A stretch of 64,000 bases of DNA from Capitella teleta (GCA_000328365.1 KB310412.1:4516-68515), one strand, 5' to 3'; positions 49,400-60,185 are shown, numbered from the stretch's first letter. Program-made: numbers and translations. Notes: generated from the letters alone by a model not told the origin.

Positions 49400-50400
49400 T
49401 TCACGCGCAATGGAGATTCTTTCGCGCCTGCTCCAGAAGAACTTGTGCCCTCGGAGTTATCAGGTGCTTCTCATCATGCACAGTTCGAGTGCAATGAGGC
49501 AGTACCACCTCTTTCGTTTTCAATGTCCGCAACGTTGTAAATCAGGGTGGAATTCTGTCTCCGGTGCTCTTCACTATTTATGTAGATATGCTGCTAAAGG
49601 TCCTGAAGAGTTCTGGGCTGGGACGTCATGACATCGAACTCCTCAATGAGCTCATTTGATGTAAATGAAAGGCTCTGAGCATCTGTGCTCGGGGCAGTCG
49701 ATTCGGACCATCGTGTTGTGTGGTTACTACAACAGGATGTCATCTGGGACAGACACTTACTGACGCTCTGGCCTACGCAGACGATGTCACCCTCCTTGCT
49801 CCCACTTGCTCCGCCCTGAAAAGCATGTTGGCCATTGCAGAGATAGTAGGCTCCAATCTGCACATCAAATTCAATGCGGCAAAATCTCAGCTGCTCCTGT
49901 TAAATCCCGGTCAGCACAGGGAGGTCTCACTGCATGTCGGCATACGGTCAAGCCTTTGGAATCTGCAGGATGCAGCGCCATACTTCTGTGCGTCAAGAAA
50001 ATGCCTGAGAAGATTGCTTCACCTCCCACGTACCACTCATTGCCACCTGCTGCGATCTCTTGTGCATAGCTTTTACCCTGATTATCAGATTTACCGGAGG
50101 TCAATACATTTTATTTCTGTATGCTCCACTTCGGAGAATGTTATTGTCCAGCGTTCTTTTAAAGAAATCATCCTGGGCAGCAGGTCTGCAGTGAGTGAAT
50201 CGTTAACGATCGTGTGTGCCAAGTACAACCTCGGTAGAGAGAACCTATCCGCCTCTCTCAAGAAACCGATTGCTGAGCCTAATCGAACAACAGCAGCTTT
50301 GCGTGATTTTATGCTACTCAGAGAAGAAGATCTGTCAACACTGAGGCCTCACAGACTGACGACCGCTGCAATGGGATATACTTTAATGCTTTAAATTATG
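49400..50400 (+). mobile_element. LINE reverse-transcriptase fragment
   Basis: A first piece (about 49500-49640) encodes GGILSPVLFTIYVDMLLKVL in a frame of its own. From 49720 a 224-codon frame follows, with the catalytic AYADDVTLLAPT (YADD at 49774-49785), LHIKFNAAKSQLLL and a C-terminal KCLRRLLHLPRTTHCHLLRS thumb-like region. The order 'GG.LSP.LF' before 'YADD' is the standard RT motif order of CR1/RTE-type non-LTR retrotransposons. The endonuclease part is missing and at least one frame change lies between the pieces, so the copy is 5'-truncated and dead. Confidence 0.82.
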
Positions 50401-50469
50401 TTTCTATTATGTATATCAAATATAACTGTGAAATTCGCCCAAATAAATTAAAAATGACCACCTCCACCC

Positions 50470-50660
50470 TCTTTTGGACCAATTCAAACCTTTACCATCA
50501 AACCGTCGCCTCAGGACTCATTTCTCCAAAACCAATAGACTAAAAAACCCATTCACCCCTTGTGCCACGAGACTTCTAAACTCTCTCAATCACTGATATA
50601 TTATCTCCTCCCAACTTTTCATCTACATTTTTTTTTTTTTTTTTTTTTTTTTGCTGATAG
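50470..50660 (+). mobile_element. Second LINE 3' end with oligo(T) tract
   Basis: It encodes RRLRTHFSKTNRLKNPFTPC followed by ATRLLNSLN, matching the 'RTHF.KTNRLKNSF.P.ATRLFN' C-terminal signature of a LINE ORF2 of a different type from the fragment just upstream. A T run follows at 50629-50652. Both are truncated copies inserted side by side. Confidence 0.6.
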
Positions 50661-51707
50661 AATATGCAAGAAAAACTTCCATTGCGGACGAATAGAATTA
50701 TCTAGTGGGAGGATCCTACCATAGATTTTCTCACATGCACCCAGCAATAGATTTTAATTGTTATGATTAATTATGATTGATTTTTTTTTTTCTGTTTGTG
50801 TCATATGGCATGTATATGCGAAATAAATATCATTTATAAATCGATATCTGAAATCCGCAGAAATACGTTGGAGTCCACTAGAATTGCATCTGAGTGCACA
50901 CGTAGCTCATAGCGGGATCCCTGTTTACGTACAACGCTCAATCAATTTATTTATTCCTTTATCTACATATTCGATATTGATGTATACTTCTGTTTTACTT
51001 CACGAAAAAAGCATGGGGCATTATTCGGGTTTTACGGCTCCATCCAACCTGTTTGGGTGATACGAGCACAGAATTTGAGCGTGAGCCCGGGACCGGGGTT
51101 TCTCTCTACTCTGATCGATTATGCAATGCAGAGCCACGCGTATCATACCCACCCATCCTCGAACCCATCCTCGAACCCATCCAATCACCGACACTGACTT
51201 CGGTCGCGTAACTATGCTCTGCGTGCCAATTACGTCACCCACTCTTGCCCTCGTCCTCTCGACTCTTCACATTTCTACTTTGGCTGAAAAACTCGATCTT
51301 TATTCCACGTACATGGTCATTTCATCATTCAAATCATCTCTTGGTTAATCTTCATGCTATATTCCAATCACACACACTTGTTACTCATTTTTCACTTTTA
51401 TGATCTGCTAAGAGAACCTTCTCATATGACATTTGTTGAAACAAAAACTGGACTCTCTCTCTCTCTCTCTCTACTCTTGCAACTGAAGGGAGCTAGACAT
51501 ATCAATCAAATATACGAAACAATGGATTGGTTAATTATTTAATCATAAAAATGCATATACAAGAGTTAGAATAATAGAAAGTATAGCATGTCTTTTACAC
51601 CATTCCTGATGAACTAGTCTAGGTTAATAAAGAAGCATCGAAAGCAATTATCTTTATAAAATAATGCTTCACATTCACATTATGTAAAATCGATGTAAGA
51701 ATTCCAC
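50661..51707. other. 3' flank of the Notch-ligand-like gene
   Basis: Non-coding. It contains a 13-bp unit repeat CCCATCCTCGAAC at about 51149-51181 and a CT microsatellite at about 51453-51472. On the minus strand AATAAA occurs near 51302, a possible poly(A) signal. Confidence 0.45.
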
Positions 51708-51708
51708 A

Positions 51709-51807
51709 TTATGACAATTTCCTGTCGTTAATTTCCTGATAGACCTCCTCGAGTGTAGTATACGGGTCACTCAGATTTCTTCTTTCGCGTGTCTCTATTT
51801 TTGCATA
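51709..51807 (-). other. In-frame conserved tail segment behind the stop of the Notch-ligand-like gene
   Basis: Directly after the TGA at 51810-51808 the same frame stays open for 32 codons to a TAA at 51711-51709. It encodes RRNLSDPYTTLEEVYQEIND and a short end. YTTL and YQEI are YxxL/I motifs of the kind that recruit SH2 proteins once phosphorylated; their spacing is tighter than a classical ITAM. The paralogous tail at 61.8 kb has a glutamine codon where this one has TGA and encodes a very similar peptide (YTALEGVYQEI). That points to past coding use. Read-through or an alternative 3' splice form is possible but unproven. Confidence 0.6.
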
Positions 51808-54291
51808 TCATGGGGACTCCGTCGCAGGCGACGGTTGACACGCAGTTTTATCTGGCACTGTTGGTGCTTGAGCGGCGGAATCCTCCAAAGCAATGTTATC
51901 GTGGTTCTTCTCAGAGTCTCCTGAAAGGATGGGAGCTATTTGAACGAATAGCATGATTACGTCCTTCATAATTTTAATGCAAACCTTTTTGAGGTTTGAA
52001 GCGCTGAACGATGACGATGACAGAAAGAATGATGATCAGCAGAACACAGAATCCAACGATAAAGAATTCCCAGTTGGCGACAAAAACATTTACGGGAACT
52101 GTGATAAAAGTAATAAGCAAAATAAGCAATGGATAAACAACCAAACAATTGATTAAACAGATTTTCAAATATACAATGCGAATAATACAAAAGCCAAGCA
52201 AAACATTCGATTGCCAGCGTTTTCAGCTTTAACCGACCCAGGCGAATGTTTAATGTTGGTAGCTGTAAAAGAGCAATTGATGAAAATAATAACCAAAGCA
52301 ACTAACTCTGAGCAATGTGAACAATACTAGGTTTACTCACTTGACGATGATTCGGTGTGGGTGGTACCTGATGGCCAACCATACTCTTTTTCTCCACTCA
52401 TCTCTCTGTAAATTTGCACTTCAAAGTAGTAATCGTTGTCGGATTGAATATTGGCAACAATTAGAGTTTGCTTCGTTACTGCAGGATCGTGAGTGATGCT
52501 TGGACCATTATTGAAGTTCCCGGGTCCCTCGGTATATGCAACTGTGTAGCTATAGTACGCGGCATGCTTGTCTGGAATCTGTGGATCCTGAGTCCAAGTG
52601 ATGGCGACCGCTGAATCGTTCACTCGCCTCAAAAATGCATTTGATCCAGCCAATGACGGAAGTGCTGTGAATTCATTTAATACATATAAAATATCTATTT
52701 CGATGCAAACTCACCAATTTCCTCTTTGCAGAGGTCGCCTATGAACCAAAGTTGGCAGCCATCCAAGCAGTGACCATCGACGTACGAGCAAGAGTCGTTC
52801 TTGCAATGACCGCATTTTTCTCGGCACTTGATTCCGTAAAATCCAACTTCGCAAGCTTTAATGGTTATACAAAATGGCAAAATGGAAGATAGAATTGATC
52901 TTCAATGGTAAATGCCAATGTTTACGTTAATTGCAGGAATAATGTTAAATTAGTTATAGTAAGAATGAGCTTTAACCAAACTCTCTTGTGAGACTATATA
53001 CATCTTACATAATTCCACTGACCTATCTCCCTATCGTGTAATTGTTCCTCAGTAACATTTCTTGTATCCGTGACTTCTGTTGACGAATCAGAAGCTGTTG
53101 TTGTTAAGCTTGAAAGAATAATGGTGCGCGTTGTAGCGACACTTGTTGTTGGTTCAGTAATGCGAGTTGTTGGTTCAGTATTGGTTGTTGTTGGATCTGT
53201 AGGATTTGTCGTCACAGTAGTGATTCTTGATGTCATTGCTTGGGTTGTGATGATGTGCGCTGTCTTGTTGGTCTTACAATCAGGCCCCGTCCAGCCTTCA
53301 GGAAAATTAAACAACGTGTGTCTCAAGCCAACAAAAGTAGAAACGAACCCGGAATGCAGAGCATTGCTCCCGTCTGATCCGCGCATGTGTAATGCCCCTC
53401 TGCGTCCGAGTCGTGGCCATGGCAGTAGTGAGTACAATCGTCACCATAGTAATTCAAGTCGCAGATCACTTGCACCCCAAGACGTAATCTGAAATTACAC
53501 ACAATTTTGAATTGGTTATGATTCGAGCACGAAACATATGCAGGTTTGTGAACGATTGTAAAAGAACAACCAATTATTTTGATCACCAATAAATATTTGG
53601 TTGCGATATTTCACATTAGTTGTGTGAGCCTGTTTGGCAAGAAGTACCATTTACAGATTACTGGACCTCTAAATGCCTTAATTATAATCCAATACTCACG
53701 AAGTTCTTGCTTCCGCAGTCAACAGATTTTCAAATTGACCAGGTAGTCCTCGGTGTATCGTGCTTATGCCATCAACATAGTCATCGTTATTGGAGTCCTT
53801 ATCGTACACGTCAATATGTATCTTCACTCCACCCTGTATACAGACCCCCACAAAACCATAGCAATTAACAGAGTTTGAGTTATGTAATATACTCACCGTC
53901 CACTTATTGAACTCAAACACCATAGGATTAGGGGTCTCTCCAATTTTATCGCCAAATGTGATATATTCCTGTCTTGTGTGACACCTGTTTCAACCCTGCC
54001 ATAAGAACACTGGATTTGGCTCTGAAATATTCATATTGTGAAATCACATAGAGGAAAACCAATGTTATTCTACCCAAAGTGACTGTCAGCGCAGATCATG
54101 AAGTAGTGGTCACATCCACCTTGGCTCTCACATAAGATAAAACGACCATCACAACACTGACCGTTTGACCCCTCGCCGTCATCGTTTCGATAGCTTATGA
54201 AACGGATGATGAGCCGACCTGAGGCATTTACCTGTGCAGGTGAGGCGGCTAAGAGCAGCAACCAAAGTATCCGTACTCCTGCGCAGACCAT
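51808..54291 (-). CDS. Notch-ligand-like membrane protein: MNNL, DSL, Thr/Ser stalk, EGF-like, FN3, TM
   Basis: Exons (minus strand): 54291-54074, 53984-53897, 53833-53700, 53488-53349, 53295-53023, 52855-52715, 52664-52341, 52098-51985, 51920-51808. All phases agree: 1545 nt, 514 aa. The signal peptide is about 1-23. MNNL (about 24-145) has the NGQCCDGRF and GCDHYFMIC cysteines. The DSL domain (156-200) shows the six-cysteine pattern, with CDLNYYGDDC, GHYTC and a spliced GWTGPDC. A Thr/Ser-rich stalk (about 205-283), one 8-cysteine EGF-like unit (285-331), FN3 (332-439), a transmembrane helix (about 452-472) and a ~40-residue tail follow. MNNL plus DSL define ligands that bind Notch; canonical ones have many EGF repeats and no FN3. 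Exon 2 could also start at 54019, but only 53984 keeps the frame. Introns are 50-242 bp. Notch binding is inferred, not shown. Confidence 0.88.
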
Positions 54292-54902
54292 GTTGAGTCG
54301 TATTATAGGGACCGCTTAGTGAAGGTCTTCAAATGCGTTTTGGCTCGAGAATCCTTGAACAGAGATCCGACCAAGATATGTTGTTACTGACATTTGATCA
54401 AACAGAAACGATTATCATTTATCTAAATGACATCATTGATACATGACATAACACACATTTCGAGATTGGTGATTAATGTCATGCTTAATACATACTTATA
54501 TTTAATCGCGATTATAATTGTATGATGGTAAATTATTTTGTACACACTCTACAACTTCGATAATATACCAACTGAGGCCTTTGAGATGCGTTTTGAGCAG
54601 GTTTATTCAACGAGGAATGGACTGTATGAAGTGGGATATTTCGTCAATACAGTAAGGCAGTGAAAATATGATTATTTACTCAATTGAGTGTTGATTTGGT
54701 TATATTTATAAACTAAGGGTATGGTGCATGCATTTTATAATATTAGGTGGCAAAATATATTTGGATTGGTTTGTGTCAGTTTGAGGGCTGATAAAAGCGT
54801 TCTAATAATAGCTATATTACTTAATTTTTCCACAAGCTTCTGAAATCAAGCTGCTGAAATCCCCAAATTCCAATAAAAAGCAAAATAAAACCTCCGTTTG
54901 TA
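54292..54902. other. 5' flank of the Notch-ligand-like gene
   Basis: The presumed promoter region: AT-rich, with no clear TATA box at the expected distance and no recognised repeat. Confidence 0.4.
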
Positions 54903-55113
54903 CATACAGAGTGGGCCAAAAGTCTACTCTATGTTAAAAGCAAAAGTCTAATATTTGCTCAAATGTGTCAATTATTCACACACAAAAATAACTACCTGAT
55001 ATGGATTGACTATGTTATTCTGTGCCCATCTTTGCAAAGAAATCAAGCATGAAGTCAATTTTGAATGAGGGAGGAACATTTAAATGCGAGTGGTGAGTGA
55101 TCGCGAAGAGAGC
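54903..55113 (+). repeat. Dispersed repeat, copy B (GGGCCAAAA family)
   Basis: It opens with TACATACAGAGTGGGCCAAA and matches copy A at 2237-2456 along its length, ending in the shared GAATGAGGGAGGAACATTTAA-like block and GATCGCGAAGAG. Confidence 0.6.
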
Positions 55114-55221
55114 AAAATATTAAATGATTCGAGATTGGTGTTCACAAATCCCAGGAGAGATATTTCTTTCGAAAATATTATTGATCTATTTCGTGGATCC
55201 TTGAGCTGGCAACCCAAATTT

Positions 55222-56745
55222 CAGAAAAAGGTACCAAAAATTCGGGCAAAACGAGAGAGTGATTTTTATAATATTCAAGATCTCAAGTTTTGCGTAATAG
55301 CAGTATCAAAGTGGTAGCTTATGGGTAGAAAACGGGTTATGAATATAGTACCAATGACCTTTTATGAGTCAGTAGAAACTAGATATGATCATACCAATGA
55401 CCTTTAAACTGAAATACCATCCTAATTAAATTCGACTAAATAGTTTTTTATTAATTAACTAATTAATGGTGTATATAGTAAAAGCTTGATTGGTGACGGA
55501 TTTCCATTAAATTGCTATCTTACGTGCTCATTGTGCCCCATATATTAGATTTTACACCCCTCCAATCCACCAAAAATATGGGTTTAGACCCAAAATATTA
55601 GTTGTAAAAGGGCCAAGTTATGAACGATTTTAGCAAATATCCCGTGCCGCAGCGGCCATGACGGAAAATATGACCTTTACAAAAGTCAAACTTGAAAAAA
55701 CTTCTTTCTACTTCTTAAGCAACATAATTACCACACATACTCATTAATTAAAGGTCGTTTTTGGTCATTCATTTGTGTAAAATATTTGCCATTCTTTGAT
55801 TTTTTACAACCAATTAATTAATTAATCAAAAATTAGTTAATCGAATTTAGTTATGATGGTATTTCGGATTAAAGGTCACTGGTAAGACCCTGTTTGGTTT
55901 CTATATTGACTTATGCAGCCTTGAAATTAAAACATACAGGTGATATTGTAAAAAAAAAAAAAAAATATTGTCCTTTTGGGCTAGACCTGAAAACCGTCGA
56001 TTTCCGCCGCCCGCCGCCGCCGATTTTTGTTCCCGCCGAAGTCAGTCGATTTTTTTAGCGCCGCCTAAAAAAAATCGGCGCGCCAATTTGCTAGACGTGT
56101 TTACAATCATAGCGCACTTTACTTCTTCAGACTTAACTGAGCAGTACTGATCCGCTGTTCAAAGCACTCAAAGCTATTTTTCTTTTTATTATTTTTTATT
56201 TTTTTTTTTTTTCTAGTCTGCTCTGTTGGCTGAAAGTCTTACATTTGCATATTTATTTTCTTTGCAGCAACTAAGTATTATTTGCCTCTAGTCTACTCAG
56301 TTACCTTTGTCGATTTATTGTTTTACTTGTATTTTTACTTTAATTATATTTTTTTTCCATTTTGCCGCTCACTTCGTGGTTTATAATACAATTTTTTTTT
56401 TACACTTTGACTTGTTTTCTCTTTTCTCAATACATGTATACTGTATGGTTTAATTACTGCCCATGTATGCAGCGATAACCATCGGAAAATTTTATCGCTA
56501 ATATCAGATATCGATATTGTCGAAGTCAGTCAAAGTCAGTCATTATTTTGGCCAGTCAGTCATTTTTCTCATCAATCAGTCATTTTTTTAAAAGTGACTG
56601 ACTCTCAGGTCTATTTTGGGCACACTCCTACCATCAAAACTGGTTTTCTATCCATAAGCTACCACTTTGATACTGCTATCACGCCAAAACGTTAATTAGG
56701 GATGTTGAATATTACAAAATTTGGTACCTTTTTTTCGGCCAGCCC
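55222..56745. mobile_element. Fold-back element interrupted by a hAT-type MITE
   Basis: The outer arms, about 55222-55345 and 56637-56745, are inverted copies sharing AAAAAGGTACCAAA and ATAGCAGTATCAAAGTGGTA. The inner arms, about 55360-55475 and 55790-55905, are inverted copies sharing AAATACCATC and AATTAATTAA-type strings. The sequence is therefore a long imperfect palindrome with a central loop near 55480-55790. The right side is split by the 632-bp insert at 55982-56613. No coding capacity. It is probably a large palindromic MITE. Confidence 0.65.
55982..56613. mobile_element. hAT-type MITE with intact 8-bp target duplication
   Basis: The ends are TAGACCTGA and TCAGGTCTA (9-bp perfect inverted repeat). 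They are flanked by an exact 8-bp direct repeat, TTTTGGGC (55974-55981 and 56614-56621), which is the hAT signature. The left subterminal region is GC-rich with CCGCCGCCGCCG and CGATTTTT strings. The right one carries several CAGTCATTTTT-type copies, which resemble transposase-binding sub-repeats. No transposase. It landed inside the fold-back element, so it is the younger of the two. Confidence 0.85.
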
Positions 56746-56749
56746 AAGG

Positions 56750-57530
56750 ACTATACCAGTAAGCAGGACGTTCAAACAATCAGCCATCTGGATTATGGAA
56801 ATTTCTGAGGATGCTTCTTGGTCTCAAGAACATGGGTCAGACCTTCCAGCGATCGATGGACACCATTGTGCAAAACCTACCCTTTGTTTTTTTGTTTTTT
56901 TTTGTTTTTTGTTTTTTGTACATCGACGACATTGTGATATCCAGTGAGTCTCCAGATGAGCAATCGTCTCACTTTTGTACAGTTTACCAAAGGCTTAAAT
57001 ACTGTGGCCACATTGTGGGCCCTAAAAATGTATTTTTGGAACCTCGTCAATGGAATTTCCTGGACATAGAGTTGCCATCCATGCAGGTGCGCCCCCTGCC
57101 ACAGAATGTGAAAGCCATTCTACAATACCCTCGTCCAAAAACTGTGAACGAGTTACAGCAATTCCTTGATATGTTCAACTACTACCATCATGCTGCATTG
57201 AAAGTAGATCAGCTTCTTCATTCCCTCGTTGGTCATACGTTACAACCGGTGCTTCCATTGGTCCAGGCCCTCCACAAGAAAACAGATTCTTGGTCATCAC
57301 GTCAGCAACGACACCTTTTGGTCAAAAGCGAAAACAATCAGCGGAATCCACCATCGTGCCTGATCATCCAACGTTGTGGCAGACTATCTTTCTATGATCC
57401 CAATCGACATTATTACACTCGGTGTAGATTTCTAGCAGAGGACGAGGGGCGAGCAGCTCAATGTGCACGTACAGCTAAACCATTACATACAAACATCAGT
57501 ACATTCAATCACAAACGAATCAACTATTGA
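56750..57530 (+). mobile_element. Ty3-type LTR retrotransposon fossil, reverse-transcriptase part
   Basis: A fragment of a Ty3 (gypsy-group) pol region: the RT core with a YIDD-type catalytic box and the following region leading toward the RNase H boundary are recognisable. It is broken, with a few disruptions plus a T-rich homopolymer expansion near the catalytic box. No LTRs, gag or integrase accompany it. It looks old and truncated at both ends. Confidence 0.78.
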
Positions 57531-57744
57531 ATATTAATGTGATACATAACCTGTATGTTGGTAACAACCTCATATCAGGCCAACTACACCAAATTCAAAA
57601 CAAGGAAGTGATATACATGTATATAAAGATGAAAAATAAAGGCCCCCAAAAAAAGAAGCCAACATTGAATCACCCCGTGAAACCTCACAGCTTACAGTGT
57701 TTTCATATACTTTCCTTCAATTATCTCTTATGATCCAAACTCAC

Positions 57745-57885
57745 CAATTTTCTCTTTGCAGAGGTCGCCTACGAACCAGAGTTGGCAGGCATCCGAACAG
57801 TGACCATCGACGTCTGAGCAAGAACCGTGCTTATATCGGCCGCATTCTCCTCTGCAGTTGACTTCGTAGAATGCAAGTTCAGATG
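57745..57885 (-). pseudogene. Orphan EGF-like exon, second copy
   Basis: Exactly 141 nt, as in the intact gene, with an acceptor-like TTGAAG and a good donor (ATTG|GTGAGT). It reads ASELAFYEVNCRGEC, then SCSDVDGHCSDACQLWFVG and DLCKEKIG. Two of the eight cysteines are changed: the first to Ser and the fourth to Tyr. The frame and both splice sites remain, but no DSL or FN3 exon lies beside it; a Ty3 fossil and a fold-back element occupy the place where downstream exons would be. It is either a decaying relic or a spare exon used from afar. Confidence 0.75.
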
Positions 57886-59067
57886 CTTCAAGATGAGAAA
57901 AAAAAGTTAAACAGTTAATGAGCGTGAAATAGCAACAGCAATGGGCCTCAGATTTTGCTGCTTTAAGATGAACCTAGTGCTCGATTCAGACCCCTGACAA
58001 GAAATCCATGACTATGATTCTCATTGTTCTGAATTATTTAACACATCACATGGAATATTATAATCCTCTTGCAGGTAAAGCACACAGATGCTCAGATCGT
58101 TAGATTCATTCCCATGCCCCAAGAAAAATTTAATTGTCGATTAACTCCGATCGGTGCAGACATTTGGAGCAATGATAAAATTATAATTAAGAGTGGTGAA
58201 GTGCCGACCGACCAGCGTAGTTCATCTAGGATCCACTCCATCTGAGACTGACAGTTCTGAAAGGATCCAGAAGCAAATTTTGCAATTTCTATAAAAGTTG
58301 CTCTCTTAATGTTTTGTAAACTATAACTAAGTTTTAATATAAAAAAGGTGCTATTATGTCATGGTTTCAACTTCGGAATCCAAGCAGAAGCAAAGTAAAG
58401 CAATCTCCACATATACATTCATCCCGTTTCATCACAACACCAAATTAAAAATAAATCTATCGCAATAATTTGTTTACATGTATAAGCGACGAGCATAATA
58501 AATAAACCCGACAAATGCCGAGTTTTCAAAGAGAAAAGAGAACGTTTTGACGTAGATGCATCGCATAATGAATAATGGTGGTTGGGGGCGTGCTTTTCAT
58601 GGTCGCCCAAGCAGCTGACACACATGTTTCATCCAATTTCACTTCCTTGTCGGCTTTCAAGCGAAAGTTTCTCAGGCCAAGGAGAAATAATTGTGCATCG
58701 ATATGTTTTATTGTTTATTAGTATAAGCATACCACGTGATCTGAAGTAAAATCATGCAATTTAAGCCCACACAAATCTGAATCGATGATTTTTGCTTTTT
58801 TAAGATGCAATTAGTATTAATTCTAAATTTAGAATGACTTGGCTGATTTAATGCAAACCAAGTATTCTAATATTCTTTCATGTTCACCAAGCATCATCAA
58901 CCGAGCGTAGTACATGGGCTTCACTTTCTTGTCACTTTGCCAAATTGGTACGTTTTAAAGTGAAATTAAAAGAGGTGGGCGTACTTTGTTAAAAGTAGGA
59001 TGATAACTTCGTGTGTTTATAATACTTGATTACATGGCGATGACCAAATCAGACGATATTATTAATA
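57886..59067. other. Non-coding stretch
   Basis: No DSL, stalk or MNNL exon of the duplicated gene can be found here. A minus-strand frame at 58625-58419 with a CVSCLGDHEKH string looks superficially like a B-box but has no continuation. Confidence 0.45.
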
Positions 59068-59883
59068 CAGTAAAAGCTCGTTACAACGACATGTTTGGTT
59101 TCAGGCAAATCGGTCGTTGTAACGAATTTGTCAGTGTAATGAATTTGGCCCATAACATCAAATATTGACTGACCGTCATATGATGGTCACTCCATAATGC
59201 CTATTGGTTTACTGTATGTAGTGTTACCTAGCATGCATACTGTGTTGTAACAAGGAAGAACAATTTTATGAATTTGAAGGATAGTTTAGGCCTTACATCT
59301 TTATTTCTCGAAGAAATCAAACATTATTCTTTCATAAGCAAAAGCTGTGAATTCACACCTCGAGCGCTCGCTCTGTCGCCGGAGTTCATTGAATATTCAT
59401 AGAGTATTTTTCCGATCATCGGCTACCTATCCGTTGCTTTAATTGAGCGGGAGATGTGCATTTCACTCTTTGTTCAGCGTCGGCGTTCACAGCTTTAATT
59501 CTTTCATCTGAGCTGTTTACCAACAAACCATTGAATTGAACCTTTGATAGTTTTACAAAGGCTTAAACAAACATTGCAACAATAACATGCCGACAACATC
59601 AAAACTTTAATTTATGTGAGTCGTCCGTCGTGGGTCAATGAACATCGGAGAAAGTCGCGTGTCATTGAACATGAGCGACCTCAAGGCGACGGCCTGTCGT
59701 TGTAATGAGCTAGATTTCAATGTTAAAGGCACATTTGTTTGACGTTTTGCCTGTCAGTGTCGGAACAGTGAATTTTGTCAGTGTATCGGGCTTTTAACAT
59801 TGTGGCAGATCGGTTTCGACCAAAAAGCTGTCGATAAGTGAATTTGTCAGTGTATTGAGTGTCGTTGTAACGAGCTTTTACTG
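59068..59883. mobile_element. Tigger/pogo-type MITE, second family
   Basis: A perfect 23-bp terminal inverted repeat starting CAGTAAAAGCTCGTTACA, with TA on both sides (59066-59067 and 59884-59885). The length is 816 bp. Subterminal repeats of TCGTTGTAACGA and GTCAGTGTA/GTCAGTGTAT occur. The CAGT start and TA duplication mark a pogo/Tigger-type non-autonomous element, distinct in sequence from the one at 6868. It lies inside one copy of the duplicated segment. Confidence 0.85.
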
Positions 59884-60185
59884 TACATCACAATCTACTA
59901 TTTCAACATTTTTGCTGGATAATTAAAATACGTGCATATTCAAATGCTCACGTTTTTTTTTTAATTACTAAGTGTTGAGGAGCCAATGATAATCCCTGCA
60001 AATCACGCTCTCCTCTCATAGCGGCAGCTACATTATAGTCCCCCCCCCAAAAAAAAAAATAATAATAATAATAACTTTAATCCGAAAATTCTGAAAAAAA
60101 AAAAATCTTGATCTCACCGAATAGTCTTGGAATACGTTCCACCTAATCGATTCAATTGCAGTCATACAAAACATCCGTAGATTAC

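Noticed and set aside
52027-52301. Long hydrophobic minus-strand frame with several membrane segments
   Set aside because: Only the part from 52098 downward is the transmembrane exon; the upstream part is intron read in frame.
52994-53492. Plus-strand 140-codon frame with Val-rich repeats
   Set aside because: It is the complement of the Thr-rich stalk and DSL exons on the minus strand; the Val richness is a shadow of ACA/ACT codons.
53897-54019. Longer version of exon 2 of the Notch-ligand-like gene (start 54019), giving a CSYGRVETGV stretch like the Notch-ligand MNNL
   Set aside because: It puts the rest of the gene out of frame, whereas a start at 53984 makes all nine exons agree. The resemblance is noted, since an assembly indel could make the longer exon correct.
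58419-58625. B-box-like zinc pattern CVSCLGDHEKH on the minus strand
   Set aside because: No second zinc pair, RING, coiled coil or splice structure follows; probably chance.
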